Positions 18,766 to 27,242 of a stretch of 64,000 nucleotides of DNA are shown piece by piece. This DNA is from Phycisphaerales bacterium (lineage in GTDB: Bacteria > Planctomycetota > Phycisphaerae > Phycisphaerales > UBA1924), in contig CANHCQ010000010.1 of the NCBI GenBank assembly GCA_947459215.1, positions 50,856 through 114,855 on the forward strand. The letters run 5' to 3'. The notes under the pieces are model-generated. The model worked only from the letters and a program-made list of their open reading frames with translations. It made no database searches and had not been told where the DNA came from. Positions within the stretch are counted from its first letter, which is position 1. Each line of letters begins with the position of its first letter. The position numbers and the translations under genes were made by a program.

Positions 18766-20598
18766 TCACACCTTCCGCGCCCGGAACGCCAGGAACATCG
18801 GAATCTCGCGCCGGGCCCGGTTCTCTTCCGCGGCTCGCGGCCCCGGCTGGCTCTGACGCAGACTCGGCCATTCCTCCATCGCATCGATCGCAAAGCCCGC
18901 TTCGGCGAGCAATCGCACGTAGGTCTGGATCGGTCGGTGATACGTGAGCGTCACGACGCGTTCCTTGCCCGATGCCGCGGCGCCGGGGTTCATCACGATC
19001 TCGCTGTGGCCGGGCGAGAGGTAGCCATCGACACGGCGGTATTGGCGTGCGTCGGCCGAGGCGCGGTCCTCGCGGTCCGCGTCCTCGAAACGAGAAGGCG
19101 AGCCGCGGCGAGATTTGTGGTACGCCCCGGGCCCACGCGTCGCGGGTGCGGAGCGGGCCGATCCCTCGGGAGTGTCCCATGCCCAACTCGTCTGCCCCGG
19201 CGCACGAAACGCAGGGTGCAGGATTACACCGACAAAGGTCGCGCCGGGCTTCAGCCGCGCGTGGATGCCTGTGAAGACCGGGGCGAGCGGCTCGATGTTC
19301 ATGAGCGCCATGATGCACGAGGCGCGATCGAAAAGGTCGGTGCCGAGCTTGAGGTCGGGGATGCGTCTTGCATCGCCGACATGGAAGTCGTAGATCGAGT
19401 CGCCGCGCTGCTGGTGGAACGAGCGTCGCGCGGCTTCGATCAGCCGCGGTGCCGCGTCGACGCCAGCACCGCGAACGCCAAGCTGCGCAAGCGTGCGGCA
19501 TAGCAAGCCCTGGCCGCAGGCGACGTCGAGGTGGCGCAGGCCCGGGGTGGGCGCGAGCAGCCGCAGCGTGCCCGGAATGATGACGCGGGCGAAGTGATCG
19601 CTCTGGCCTTCTTCAATCAGCTTGTCATACCACTCGGCGACGTGGTCCCAGCCGGCGTCCTGACGGCTGCTTGCGTTGCTCGCCTGGGGCGCGACTGGTG
19701 CCGCGATCGCCTCCGTCGACTCCGCTGCCGCCTCGTCATCGGTGCGCTTCACGCCGAGCAGCTTGTAGAAGCCGGCGGGTGTCGGACTGCGCAGCCGCAC
19801 CGCACGACCGGTGAACGCGTGCGTGAACGCAAGCTCGGCGGCGTGCAGGCACACCCGGTCGAGCGGGTCCATCGTCGAGCCGTAGCGACGATCGCCCACG
19901 ATCGGATGCCCCAGGTCCTTCATGTGCACACGGATCTGATTCTTGCGGCCCGTCTCCAGACGCAGTTGCAGCAGCGACAGGTTGTGCCCCGACACCGTTG
20001 ACCGCCAATGTGTCACCGCGAGCTTGGGCGAGTTGTCATCCTCGCGCGGCGGGATGGGACGTGTGTCGGGCTTGCGGCTCAGCCGCGGCGGGCGTGCCGG
20101 TTTGCGGGCTCGGGTCGCTTCCCCGGCGGCGACGCTCTCCATCGTGCCGTTGGACGACTCACGCAGGAAGTTCTGGATCGTTCCCGCGCTCGATGGGCCG
20201 GTGCTGGGGATCTCGCCCTCGACGACGGCGTGGTACACCCGGTGCAGGCGCCGGGCGCGAAGGTCTTCCTTCAGCCACGACAGCGCACGCTGCGATTTTG
20301 CAAAGATGATGAGGCCGCTGACCTCACGGTCGAGCCGGTGCACCACGAAGATGGGCAGGCGGGTGCGGGACTTGGTGTTGCCGCGGATGTACTTCTTGAC
20401 GAGCGAGAAGAGATCGTCGCCCTCGTAGCCCTCGCCACGCGGCCCGCCGACGTGCGCGGAGAGCATGCCCACGGGCTTGTCGACGACGAGAATGTCGTCA
20501 TCCTCGAAGACAATGGGCACATTGCGGGCAATGCCGCGGGGCCGATCGTCGGGCTCCCCGGAGCGGTGTCGTCGTGGGCTGTCGCGGCGGTCGCGCAT
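18766..20598 (-). CDS. Fusion: RluA-family pseudouridine synthase + class I SAM methyltransferase
   Basis: 610 residues, twice the usual RluA length. Residues about 28-285 are an RluA-type pseudouridine synthase: FEDDDILVVDKPVGMLSAH, catalytic Asp90 in HRLDREVSGL, then RLETGRKNQIRVHM and HPIVGDRRYG. A charged insertion (about 150-195) splits the domain. After a linker (285-315) comes a methyltransferase: motif I HLDVACGQG at about 356-364, then GVDAAPRLIEAARR, with a Ser/Arg-rich insertion at about 485-520. There is no stop or frameshift between the halves. The RNA target is unknown, and modification of neighbouring rRNA or tRNA positions by both halves is only inference. Start ATG 20596-20598. 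Confidence 0.85.
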   Translation of the reverse strand: MRDRRDSPRRHRSGEPDDRPRGIARNVPIVFEDDDILVVDKPVGMLSAHVGGPRGEGYEGDDLFSLVKKYIRGNTKSRTRLPIFVVHRLDREVSGLIIFAKSQRALSWLKEDLRARRLHRVYHAVVEGEIPSTGPSSAGTIQNFLRESSNGTMESVAAGEATRARKPARPPRLSRKPDTRPIPPREDDNSPKLAVTHWRSTVSGHNLSLLQLRLETGRKNQIRVHMKDLGHPIVGDRRYGSTMDPLDRVCLHAAELAFTHAFTGRAVRLRSPTPAGFYKLLGVKRTDDEAAAESTEAIAAPVAPQASNASSRQDAGWDHVAEWYDKLIEEGQSDHFARVIIPGTLRLLAPTPGLRHLDVACGQGLLCRTLAQLGVRGAGVDAAPRLIEAARRSFHQQRGDSIYDFHVGDARRIPDLKLGTDLFDRASCIMALMNIEPLAPVFTGIHARLKPGATFVGVILHPAFRAPGQTSWAWDTPEGSARSAPATRGPGAYHKSRRGSPSRFEDADREDRASADARQYRRVDGYLSPGHSEIVMNPGAAASGKERVVTLTYHRPIQTYVRLLAEAGFAIDAMEEWPSLRQSQPGPRAAEENRARREIPMFLAFRARKV

Positions 20599-20908
20599 GC
20601 CTGATTGTTGTGCGCCGGGTCTGAGCGCGGAGAATTTTCACAATAGAGGCACAAAGACATTCACCACAGCGGCACAGCGAAACAGGGGGGAGAGCGAGGG
20701 AAGGAACGAGCGAAGGAGGCGAAGGGCGTCGACAATTGGATCAAGCGTCGCTCGAATCGGCCGGTCGGCCCGCGATTCCAGAGCGTGGCTCCGCCAAGGT
20801 CCGCCGTGGCTTCACACAGATGCCTCTCTCTGTGCCTCCGTATCTCTTGTGGTAAATTCTCCTTCCCAATCACCCCAGAGCACGCGAACTAGAATCGCCT
20901 CCACTCCC
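20599..20908. other. Intergenic region filled by a repeat, upstream of tRNA-Ser
   Basis: Contains the TTCACCAC-type repeat copy B and no gene. A possible tRNA -10 box TAGAAT lies at 20890-20895; no good -35 was seen. Confidence 0.4.
20635..20857. repeat. Palindromic repeat with TTCACCAC ends, copy B
   Basis: Left end TTCACCACAGCGGCACAGCG (20660-20679) pairs imperfectly with the right end at 20830-20857 (CTGTGCCTCCGTATCTCTTG then TGGTAAA). A second left-end-like piece (TTTTCACAATAGAGGCACAA, 20635-20654) lies just outside, so this copy looks composite. Related to copy A at 9731-9844. Confidence 0.7.
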
Positions 20909-20996
20909 GGAGGGGTGGCTGAGCGGTTGAAAGCAGCAGACTTGAAATCTGCCGTGGGGCTTGTCCTCACCAGGAGTTCGAATCTCCTCCCCTCCG
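20909..20996 (+). tRNA. tRNA-Ser (anticodon UGA)
   Basis: Acceptor stem GGAGGGG / CCCCTCC with G discriminator. The anticodon stem is GCAGA / TCTGC with loop CTTGAAA, so the anticodon is TGA. The T-arm has AGGAG-TTCGAAT-CTCCT. The long variable arm (between 20952 and 20971) is typical of type II tRNA-Ser. No encoded CCA. Confidence 0.97.
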
Positions 20997-21016
20997 CTTT
21001 GATCGCTTGAACCGAG

Positions 21017-21724
21017 TCAGTTCGGCGTGTATCCCCGCGGATAGTCGCCACCGGTCTGCGGCACGGCGAGCCTTATGACTCGCTCAATCTCCGAGATCTC
21101 GCGGCGCACCATCTCGGCCCGGGCATCCGCATCGCCTTCTTCGAGCAGGCGGTATCGCTTCTCGCGGTCCTTCACCAGCGTGAACGAGATCAGTTCGAGC
21201 AGTGCCGCGGTGGGAATGTCGTCGTCGCGGATGTACTCGAGCAGCGCCGCACCGTCGGCGAGACGTGCGAGCGGACCGGCGTCGAGGTCACGCTCGATCG
21301 AGATTCGCAGCGCCTTCAGCGTTGGCGTCTCGTCCTGCTCCAGCCCGATCGGCTCGAGCATCGCCTCGCGATACAGACGCGCATCACGCGGCGCGAGCTC
21401 CTTGATCACCCGAGCCCTGCACACGCCCCGCAGCATGATGTTGTACCGCCCGTCGGCCAGCTTCTCGTGCTGGGCGATGTGCCCGATGCACACCGCCGGC
21501 CGGATCGGCGGCCGCCCGTGGTACTGCTGCTTCCAGTCCCGCCCATCGAACACCGCCATCGCGATCTGCCCCGACCCATCCAACGCGTCAGTTACCATCT
21601 GCCGATACCGCGGCTCGAAGATGTGCAGCGGCAGCACCTGCTGAGGCAGCAGCGTCACCTGATCGAGCGGGAAGACCGGCATCGGGCGGCCGAAGTTCAC
21701 CTGAATCGCAGTCTCGTCCGACAT
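21017..21724 (-). CDS. LON peptidase substrate-binding (N-terminal) domain protein
   Basis: 235 residues made of the Lon N-terminal substrate-binding domain without ATPase or protease parts. The signature is VFPLDQVTLLPQQVLPLHIF (about residues 17-36) followed by EPRYRQMV, then GVCRARVIKEL. Stand-alone proteins of this type are common; their role is unclear. There are no cysteine clusters. The start is ATG at 21722-21724, with a weak GGAA upstream. It is 15 bp downstream of yhaM on the same strand, suggesting an operon. Confidence 0.88.
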   Translation of the reverse strand: MSDETAIQVNFGRPMPVFPLDQVTLLPQQVLPLHIFEPRYRQMVTDALDGSGQIAMAVFDGRDWKQQYHGRPPIRPAVCIGHIAQHEKLADGRYNIMLRGVCRARVIKELAPRDARLYREAMLEPIGLEQDETPTLKALRISIERDLDAGPLARLADGAALLEYIRDDDIPTAALLELISFTLVKDREKRYRLLEEGDADARAEMVRREISEIERVIRLAVPQTGGDYPRGYTPN

Positions 21725-21739
21725 GCGTTGCGTTCCACG

Positions 21740-22768
21740 TTACTTCAGAACTTCGGGGCGATACAGCTTCACGTTGTCCAGCGCCCACTGCTTCTCGGTG
21801 AAGTTCCCGCCCATGGTGAAACCGGCTTCGCGCTCGGGGCGGGCCGCCGACAGCGACATCGTCGTCTTCGCGTCGAGGTTGTCGAGCATCGAGACGAGAA
21901 TCGCCTCGGGGGTCGCGGGGAACTTGGCCGCGCCGAACTCCGGTTGGCCGTGGTGGCTGATGATGATGTGCTGGAGCACGGTCAGTGCTCCCGCGGGCAG
22001 GCGCTGGCCGGCCTCGCGCATCATCGTCTGCGACTTGTCGTGCAGCATGATCGCGCCCTCGACGATGTGGCCGATCAGTTCGCCGCGGTCGGTGTAGGTG
22101 AAGGCCTTGTCGTACGACAGCTCGCGGGTCTTGCCCAGATCGTGCAGGAACAGGCCCATCATCACCAGATCGCGCGAGATCTTGGGGTAGAGCGGGCAGA
22201 CGCGGTCGGCGAGGTTCAAGAGGTTCAGCGTGTGCTCGAGCAGCCCGCCGAGGTAGGCGTGGTGCATGCTCTTGGCCGCGGGGCAGCGCTTGAACGCGTC
22301 CATCAGGAACTTGTCGGTCAGGTACTGCTGCGCCAGCGCCTTCATCGCCGGGTGCTCGAGCGTGTCGAGCAGCTTGGTCAGCTCGGCGAACATCTCTTCC
22401 GGATCGCGCTTGGAGCAGGGCAAGAGATCGCGCAGCTGCTCCGCCGTCGGCTCGATCGGCTCGATCACGTGGATGATCAGCTGCATCTCGCCCTGGTACG
22501 CCTGGGTCTCGCCCTCCACGTACACAAAGCCTTCGGTCGGAAGGCGGCGGAAGATGGGCTCTTCGATCGACCACATGCGGGCCGGCATCTCGCCGCTGCG
22601 GTCGCCCAGCAGGCAGCGCAGGTACGGCTTGCCCGCGCGAGTCTGGCCCAATTGGGCGTTGTTGATTGAGAACGCACCCGCCACCCGCTCGGGCGGCTCG
22701 CCGAACTCAGCGATGAAGCGACGACCGTTGTCGGACTTGGACTGCGCATCGAGCGAGAGCTGAGACAT
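21740..22768 (-). CDS. 3'-5' exoribonuclease YhaM family protein
   Basis: 342 residues. It has an OB-fold nucleic-acid-binding domain at about 25-110 (GKPYLRCLLGDRSGEMPARMW) and an HD metal-dependent phosphohydrolase domain at about 160-320. Metal ligands are seen in HHAYLGGLLEHT, LFLHDLGKTRE and IIISHHGQPEFG. YhaM trims RNA or single-stranded DNA 3' ends. The ATG at 22766-22768 is preceded by AAGGAAG, a fair ribosome site. It is first in a two-gene unit with the Lon-domain gene. Confidence 0.88.
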   Translation of the reverse strand: MSQLSLDAQSKSDNGRRFIAEFGEPPERVAGAFSINNAQLGQTRAGKPYLRCLLGDRSGEMPARMWSIEEPIFRRLPTEGFVYVEGETQAYQGEMQLIIHVIEPIEPTAEQLRDLLPCSKRDPEEMFAELTKLLDTLEHPAMKALAQQYLTDKFLMDAFKRCPAAKSMHHAYLGGLLEHTLNLLNLADRVCPLYPKISRDLVMMGLFLHDLGKTRELSYDKAFTYTDRGELIGHIVEGAIMLHDKSQTMMREAGQRLPAGALTVLQHIIISHHGQPEFGAAKFPATPEAILVSMLDNLDAKTTMSLSAARPEREAGFTMGGNFTEKQWALDNVKLYRPEVLK

Positions 22769-22902
22769 GGACTTCCTTGCGTAGGGAACGGGGAGACCGA
22801 ACCCTTCATTCTACGAGGTACTTGGTGGATGTCGGATGGGCGACGTCGGATTTCGGATGTGGCTGGACGATCGAATCTGGCTGCGTCGAGGCACCGTGCG
22901 GC

Positions 22903-23955
22903 TCAAGTCGTCGGCGGCGGGCTCTCCCATGCCGCCCCGCACTCGGTGCACACGCGACGCTCGACAGGAGCGGAGCCCGGCGCCGAACCCGACTCGGGCA
23001 GATCCGATGCACAGCACGGGCACAGATCGCACCCGAGCAAGGTCGCCGCACGCTTCTTGCCGGTGCGGCCCAGGTCGCTCCGGAAGATCGCCACGATCCC
23101 GATGGTCCACAGCAGCACGACCACCAACTGCACCGCGTCGCTCCAGCGAAGCGACTCGACCGGCCTGCGGAACACCAGGAACGAACCGATCAGCACGAGC
23201 GGCAGTACCAGCGTGCAGAACAGCAGCCGCAGCCACGCGCCCCGCCAACGCAGCGCCGCAAGCGCACGACGCAGCCGTTCGCGACGCTCACCCGTCGCTT
23301 CCCGCGACCGAGCATACAGGTCCACCGTTCGGAGCATGGTGAGCCTTGCGCCGTTCGCGTCGGTGATCGCCATCGACGCGTACACCGCCCCGCCATCGCG
23401 AACGATCGCGCTCAGAGTTCGGGCCTCACGCCGATCGTGCGTTTCTTCTTCGCTCGTCCGCACGACCTTGGCTCGGGCCCATGCCGCCCCGCACTCGCTG
23501 CACACGACATTCGGTCCGGCTTCATCGCGGTGCCCCGACACAGCGCCCGAGAGGTTGTAGCCGCAGCAGGGGCAGATCCCGTCTTCGAGAAAGATCGCGG
23601 CGATCTCCGGAGCCCGCGGGCGCATCCGCCACATCTGCCAACGCATGAACACGATCGCGGCCGCGATCGCGAGCAGCATCATCGACGGCGTGATGGCGTA
23701 TCGCGGCACGCCCAACCGCGCGAGCGGACCGCTGGCGATCCCCATGAACACAAAGAACGGCAGCAGCACGCACAGAAACAACAGAAACTTCTTCCCCAAC
23801 CCCATAGCCGATGCGTACACCGCCAGCACCCGATCCCGCACCCGGTTGAGCCGAGGCGTGCCCGACGGCATGCGTGCCGCGGCGAGCAGCGTCCGCGCCG
23901 CACCGGCGTCGTCGGTGATCGGGAGCGCGGGCATGAAGATGTTGGATCTGGCCAT
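22903..23955 (-). CDS. Hypothetical membrane protein with two zinc-ribbon-like motifs
   Basis: 350 residues, not assigned to a named family. Hydrophobic pairs lie near residues 50-105 (KKFLLFLCVLLPFFVFMGIA and a second helix) and 235-290. Each pair is followed by a Cys cluster: CPCCGYNLSG...VVCSECGAAW (about 127-157) and LCPCCASDLPE...VCTECGAAW (about 310-345). The protein thus looks like an internal duplication of [two helices + CxxC...CxxC zinc ribbon]. The start is ATG 23953-23955; an upstream GTG is possible. It is divergent from the thioredoxin gene. Confidence 0.6.
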   Translation of the reverse strand: MARSNIFMPALPITDDAGAARTLLAAARMPSGTPRLNRVRDRVLAVYASAMGLGKKFLLFLCVLLPFFVFMGIASGPLARLGVPRYAITPSMMLLAIAAAIVFMRWQMWRMRPRAPEIAAIFLEDGICPCCGYNLSGAVSGHRDEAGPNVVCSECGAAWARAKVVRTSEEETHDRREARTLSAIVRDGGAVYASMAITDANGARLTMLRTVDLYARSREATGERRERLRRALAALRWRGAWLRLLFCTLVLPLVLIGSFLVFRRPVESLRWSDAVQLVVVLLWTIGIVAIFRSDLGRTGKKRAATLLGCDLCPCCASDLPESGSAPGSAPVERRVCTECGAAWESPPPTT

Positions 23956-24036
23956 CGGCTGCTTCAATGTACCGCGCACGGCGGTTCACAGCGTTGCACG
24001 CCGTACCCTTGGCCTCGCACCGTCATCGGAGAGACC

Positions 24037-24615
24037 ATGACACTGCCGATTCGAGATTGGTTCCACAAGGCCCACGCCTTTCCCACCTACATCACCACCG
24101 GCACGCCCGATCAGCAGGCGTCGTGGAAGCGATTCGACGAGCACAGCCGCGCCGCGGCTCCGGTCTCCGATGCCCAACGCCGCCTGCTCGCATCGTTCAC
24201 CCGTCGTTCGCCCGTGCTCGTGCTCAGTGGCCTGTGGTGCGGCGACTGCGTCCATCAGTGCCCGCTCCTCGAGCAACTTGCCGAGTGCAACCGCGACGCC
24301 ATGGACCTCCGCTTCATCGACCGCGATGTCGCCGCCGAACTCTCCGAACGCTACATGATCTGCGGCGGGCGCCGCGTCCCCACCGTGCTCTTCCTCAACG
24401 AGGATTTCGAGTTCGTGTCAATTCTCGGCGATCGCAGCCTGACCCGCTACCGCGCCATGGCCGCCAAGCAGCTCGGGGCGTCCTGCCCGCTGCCCGGTGC
24501 TCCCGTGCCCGCCGATGAGATCACCGCCACCCGTCAGGACTGGCTCGACGAATTCGAGCGGGTCCAGCTGGTCCTGCGCCTGTCGCCCAAATTGCGATCA
24601 CGCTACAACGATTGA
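24037..24615 (+). CDS. Thioredoxin-family protein
   Basis: 192 residues with a thioredoxin fold. The redox site is LWCGDCVHQCPLL (CxxC about residues 68-71) and the cis-Pro is in GGRRVPTVLFLNEDFE. It has a long N-terminal helical part (about 50 residues) and resembles the 'thioredoxin family protein' group often seen in planctomycetes. There is no signal peptide, so it is cytoplasmic. The start ATG 24037 has GGAG 6 nt upstream. Partner unknown. Confidence 0.8.
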   Translation: MTLPIRDWFHKAHAFPTYITTGTPDQQASWKRFDEHSRAAAPVSDAQRRLLASFTRRSPVLVLSGLWCGDCVHQCPLLEQLAECNRDAMDLRFIDRDVAAELSERYMICGGRRVPTVLFLNEDFEFVSILGDRSLTRYRAMAAKQLGASCPLPGAPVPADEITATRQDWLDEFERVQLVLRLSPKLRSRYND

Positions 24616-24722
24616 CGCCCGCCGCCGCTCGCGGCTGCACCGGTGCCCTCGGTGGGCTCGCAATCCCATCTCGCTGTGACGATTGTTCCGAGTTTTCGGC
24701 AACCGTGGACTCCCCTGTGCGA

Positions 24723-24745
24723 TATACTATGTAGAACATAGTATG
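24723..24745 (+). promoter_or_regulatory. PadR-type operator overlapping the padR -10 box
   Basis: Perfect inverted repeat with 9-bp arms ATACTATGT / ACATAGTAT around a 3-nt centre (24724-24744). It contains the ATGT...ACAT core typical of PadR operators. It overlaps a TATACT -10 box at 24723-24728 and lies 13 bp before the padR ATG, so autorepression is likely. Confidence 0.75.
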
Positions 24746-24757
24746 GGAGGCCGATCC

Positions 24758-25168
24758 ATGAAGATCGAACGCGAGTTGATGCGGGGTGCCGGTCCGGTGG
24801 CGGTGCTCAAGCTTCTGAACCGCCGCGACATGTACGGCTATGAGCTCGTGGAAGCGATCTCGGAGCGCACCGAAGGCGCCCTCTCCATGGGCCAGTCGAC
24901 GCTCTACCCGATGCTCTACAACCTCGAGGCCCAGGGCTTCATCGAGGGCTATTGGCAGGAAGCCGCCGACGCTCAGACCCCTTCAAAGCAAAGCAGGCAA
25001 AGCAGCGCCCGCGACAAGCCCGCGAGCCGCGATCGCAAGTACTACCGCCTCACCGACAAGGGCAAGAAGCGCCTCGCCGACGACAGCAAGCAGTGGGAGG
25101 CCGTCATCCGCGCGATGAAGGCCCTCGGTGTCGCCACGCTCGCGCTCCCGCGCTCGGTCGCAACCTGA
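24758..25168 (+). CDS. PadR family transcriptional regulator
   Basis: 136 residues with a winged-helix DNA-binding domain. The order MRGAGPVAVLKLLNRRDMYG YELVEAI, then LSMGQSTLYPMLYNLEAQGF and YYRLTDKGKKRLA is classic PadR. A Gln/Ser-rich insertion (about residues 78-92) lengthens the wing. The ATG at 24758 has GGGAGG 7 nt upstream, which fixes the start. The operator-like palindrome just upstream suggests autorepression. The next gene encodes a HAAS-like membrane protein, the usual PadR partner, and likely belongs to the same unit although a repeat element sits between them. Confidence 0.92.
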   Translation: MKIERELMRGAGPVAVLKLLNRRDMYGYELVEAISERTEGALSMGQSTLYPMLYNLEAQGFIEGYWQEAADAQTPSKQSRQSSARDKPASRDRKYYRLTDKGKKRLADDSKQWEAVIRAMKALGVATLALPRSVAT

Positions 25169-25170
25169 CC

Positions 25171-25260
25171 CGTGCCACCAACCTCTGCTCGGAGAGGTTG
25201 GTGTTCTGACGCCCGGCACCGAGAACGCACCAACCTTGGAACGCCAAAGTTGGTGGCACG
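25171..25260. repeat. GTGCCA-type double-hairpin repeat, element 1
   Basis: Outer ends CGTGCCACCAAC and GTTGGTGGCACG are perfect inverted repeats of 12 bp. Inside are two hairpins, CCAACCTCT-gctcgg-AGAGGTTGG and CCAACCTTGG...CCAAAGTTGG, so the word CCAAC(C/T) occurs four times in alternating orientation. Same architecture as 51405-51513 and 58207-58305. Confidence 0.85.
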
Positions 25261-25340
25261 AAAGACGCCGCAGTCCTGCGCAATCAACGGCTCGACAAAC
25301 CAGTTCCCGCTGCACAAGGGACCCTCACGGAGCGCCGAAA

Positions 25341-27161
25341 ATGTCCCGCCAAGACTCCGCCGCAGACTCCAAAATCGCTGCAAATCAGGCTCTCGCCACG
25401 ACTCCTGAGTCCGCAGGCGTCGCCCAACTCCCTGCGCCGCTCCGCGCCGTCATCGCCACGGTCTGCAAGCGGGCCCGGCTGTGGAAGCACGAGCGCGCCG
25501 ACGTCGAGGCCGAGCTCGCCGCCCACTTCCACGACGGGCTCGCGCAGGGCACTGTCCCCGAGAAGCTCCTCGCCGATTTCGGTGATCCCAAGGCCGCGGC
25601 GAAACTGATCCGCCGCGGCAAGATCCGCAATCGTCCGCTCTGGTGGCAGGTTCAGCACCGGCTCGGCCAGGCGATTGCCTGTCTGCTCGTGCTCGTGATC
25701 GTGCTCGCCGCCATTCACACCATTCGCTTCTACACCGGGCGGCCGACGCTGGCATTCCGGCCGCTGGATGTGCTCAACAAGGACGCGGCCGCACTGGCCG
25801 AGGGTGACCGTGCGTGGCCCGAGTATCGCGCGGCGTACCTCGCGCTCGATCTCGATCAGGATCAGTTCAACGCGCTGACCGAGCTGGAGCCCGATGCATC
25901 CAACCTCGCCGAAGTGCGGCAATTGCTCGATCGGGCCGCGGCCTCGATCGCCCGGATCCGCTCCGCCGCCGCCCGGCCCGGCATGGGGTATGTCGCCTCG
26001 ATCGGCGACGATGAAGAACTGGCGATCAAGAGCGCGATTCTCACCGGGTCGGTCTGTCTCGTGTCGTCGTCGCCAGGACAAATGAAGCCTGATCCCGAGA
26101 ATCCCGAGGCGATGGCGATCCTGCTCTCCCACCTGACCCCCGTTCGCAGCTGCGCCCGCCTGCTGCGCGCCGACGCGATCGCAGCGCTGCACGCGGCGGA
26201 CGCGGCCCGATTGCACGCCGATCTCACCGCCCTTCTCGCCGTCGCGAGGCACGTGCGTTCGCCCGACACCTACATCTCATCGCTCGTCTCCGTCGCCGTC
26301 GTCACGATGACCTGTGATCTCATCCGCGACGTGCTCGCCATGAACCCCGCACTGCTGTCCGACGACAAATGGACCGACATCGCCCACCGTCTCGCGGCCC
26401 TCGGCGGCCCCATCGACTTCGTCAGCCTCCGCGGCGAGCGGCTGTTCTTTCAGGACACCCTCCAGCGCCTCTACACCGACGACGGCAACGGCAACGGCCG
26501 CCTCACCGCCGCCGGAAGCGACTATTTCAACAAGACCGCCTCACTTGGTGTCGACCGCACCAACGCGGGCATGCTCGTCGCCAGCGCGTTCCTCGCCAAT
26601 CGCAAGCAGGTGACCCAGGCCTACGAGAGCATCATGGACCGGGCCGAGTCCTCGATCGCGGTGCCGCTGTGGATCCCCGTGAAGGAGTCCGCCGACATCG
26701 TGCTGGAGCGCTACACCCGAACCGCACTGCAGCGTCTGCGCTACATGCCGGTCGCCGTGTTCGCGCCCGCCCTCGATCGGGCCCGGTACGCCGCCCACGA
26801 GGTCGTCTCCAACCGCGACGCCACGCTCGCGGTGATCGCCCTCGAACTGCACCGCCGCCGCACCGGCGCGTTCCCGGATGCGATCGATGCGATCATCCCC
26901 GGCCTCCTGCCCACACTCCCGCTCGACAACGCCGACGGCCAACCGCTGCGCTACCGCCGCCAGCCCGGACCCAAAGGCGATTCCTATCTGCTCTACGCGC
27001 TCGGGACCGACCTCCGCGACGACGGCGGCACGCCCGCGACGCACCCGACCGACGCCGCCAGCATCCGCGCCTTTGGCCGCTCCCACAAACTCCAGAAGCC
27101 CTGCGACGACGTCATCTTCCCGCGCCCGCGCTTCCCGCGAGCGGCGGCCTCCGGGTCGTGA
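25341..27161 (+). CDS. Membrane protein with HAAS-like N-terminal domain (PadR partner)
   Basis: 606 residues. The N-terminal 100 residues resemble the HAAS/permease-prefix domain encoded next to PadR genes: LWKHERADVEAELAAHFHDG, then FGDPKAAAKLIRRGKIRNR. One membrane helix follows (about 108-128, LGQAIACLLVLVIVLAAIHT). The rest is a large soluble, mostly helical domain of about 470 residues that I do not recognise; it is likely periplasmic. The start ATG 25341 has GGAG upstream. The neighbouring PadR suggests stress- or ligand-controlled expression. Function unknown. Confidence 0.7.
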   Translation: MSRQDSAADSKIAANQALATTPESAGVAQLPAPLRAVIATVCKRARLWKHERADVEAELAAHFHDGLAQGTVPEKLLADFGDPKAAAKLIRRGKIRNRPLWWQVQHRLGQAIACLLVLVIVLAAIHTIRFYTGRPTLAFRPLDVLNKDAAALAEGDRAWPEYRAAYLALDLDQDQFNALTELEPDASNLAEVRQLLDRAAASIARIRSAAARPGMGYVASIGDDEELAIKSAILTGSVCLVSSSPGQMKPDPENPEAMAILLSHLTPVRSCARLLRADAIAALHAADAARLHADLTALLAVARHVRSPDTYISSLVSVAVVTMTCDLIRDVLAMNPALLSDDKWTDIAHRLAALGGPIDFVSLRGERLFFQDTLQRLYTDDGNGNGRLTAAGSDYFNKTASLGVDRTNAGMLVASAFLANRKQVTQAYESIMDRAESSIAVPLWIPVKESADIVLERYTRTALQRLRYMPVAVFAPALDRARYAAHEVVSNRDATLAVIALELHRRRTGAFPDAIDAIIPGLLPTLPLDNADGQPLRYRRQPGPKGDSYLLYALGTDLRDDGGTPATHPTDAASIRAFGRSHKLQKPCDDVIFPRPRFPRAAASGS

Positions 27162-27242
27162 TCCCGGCGGCGCAACCGGTCGCACCCCGCTTGGCATGCT
27201 CCGCGGCGCACACGCCGGCATGCCGCACGAAGCACATGCACC

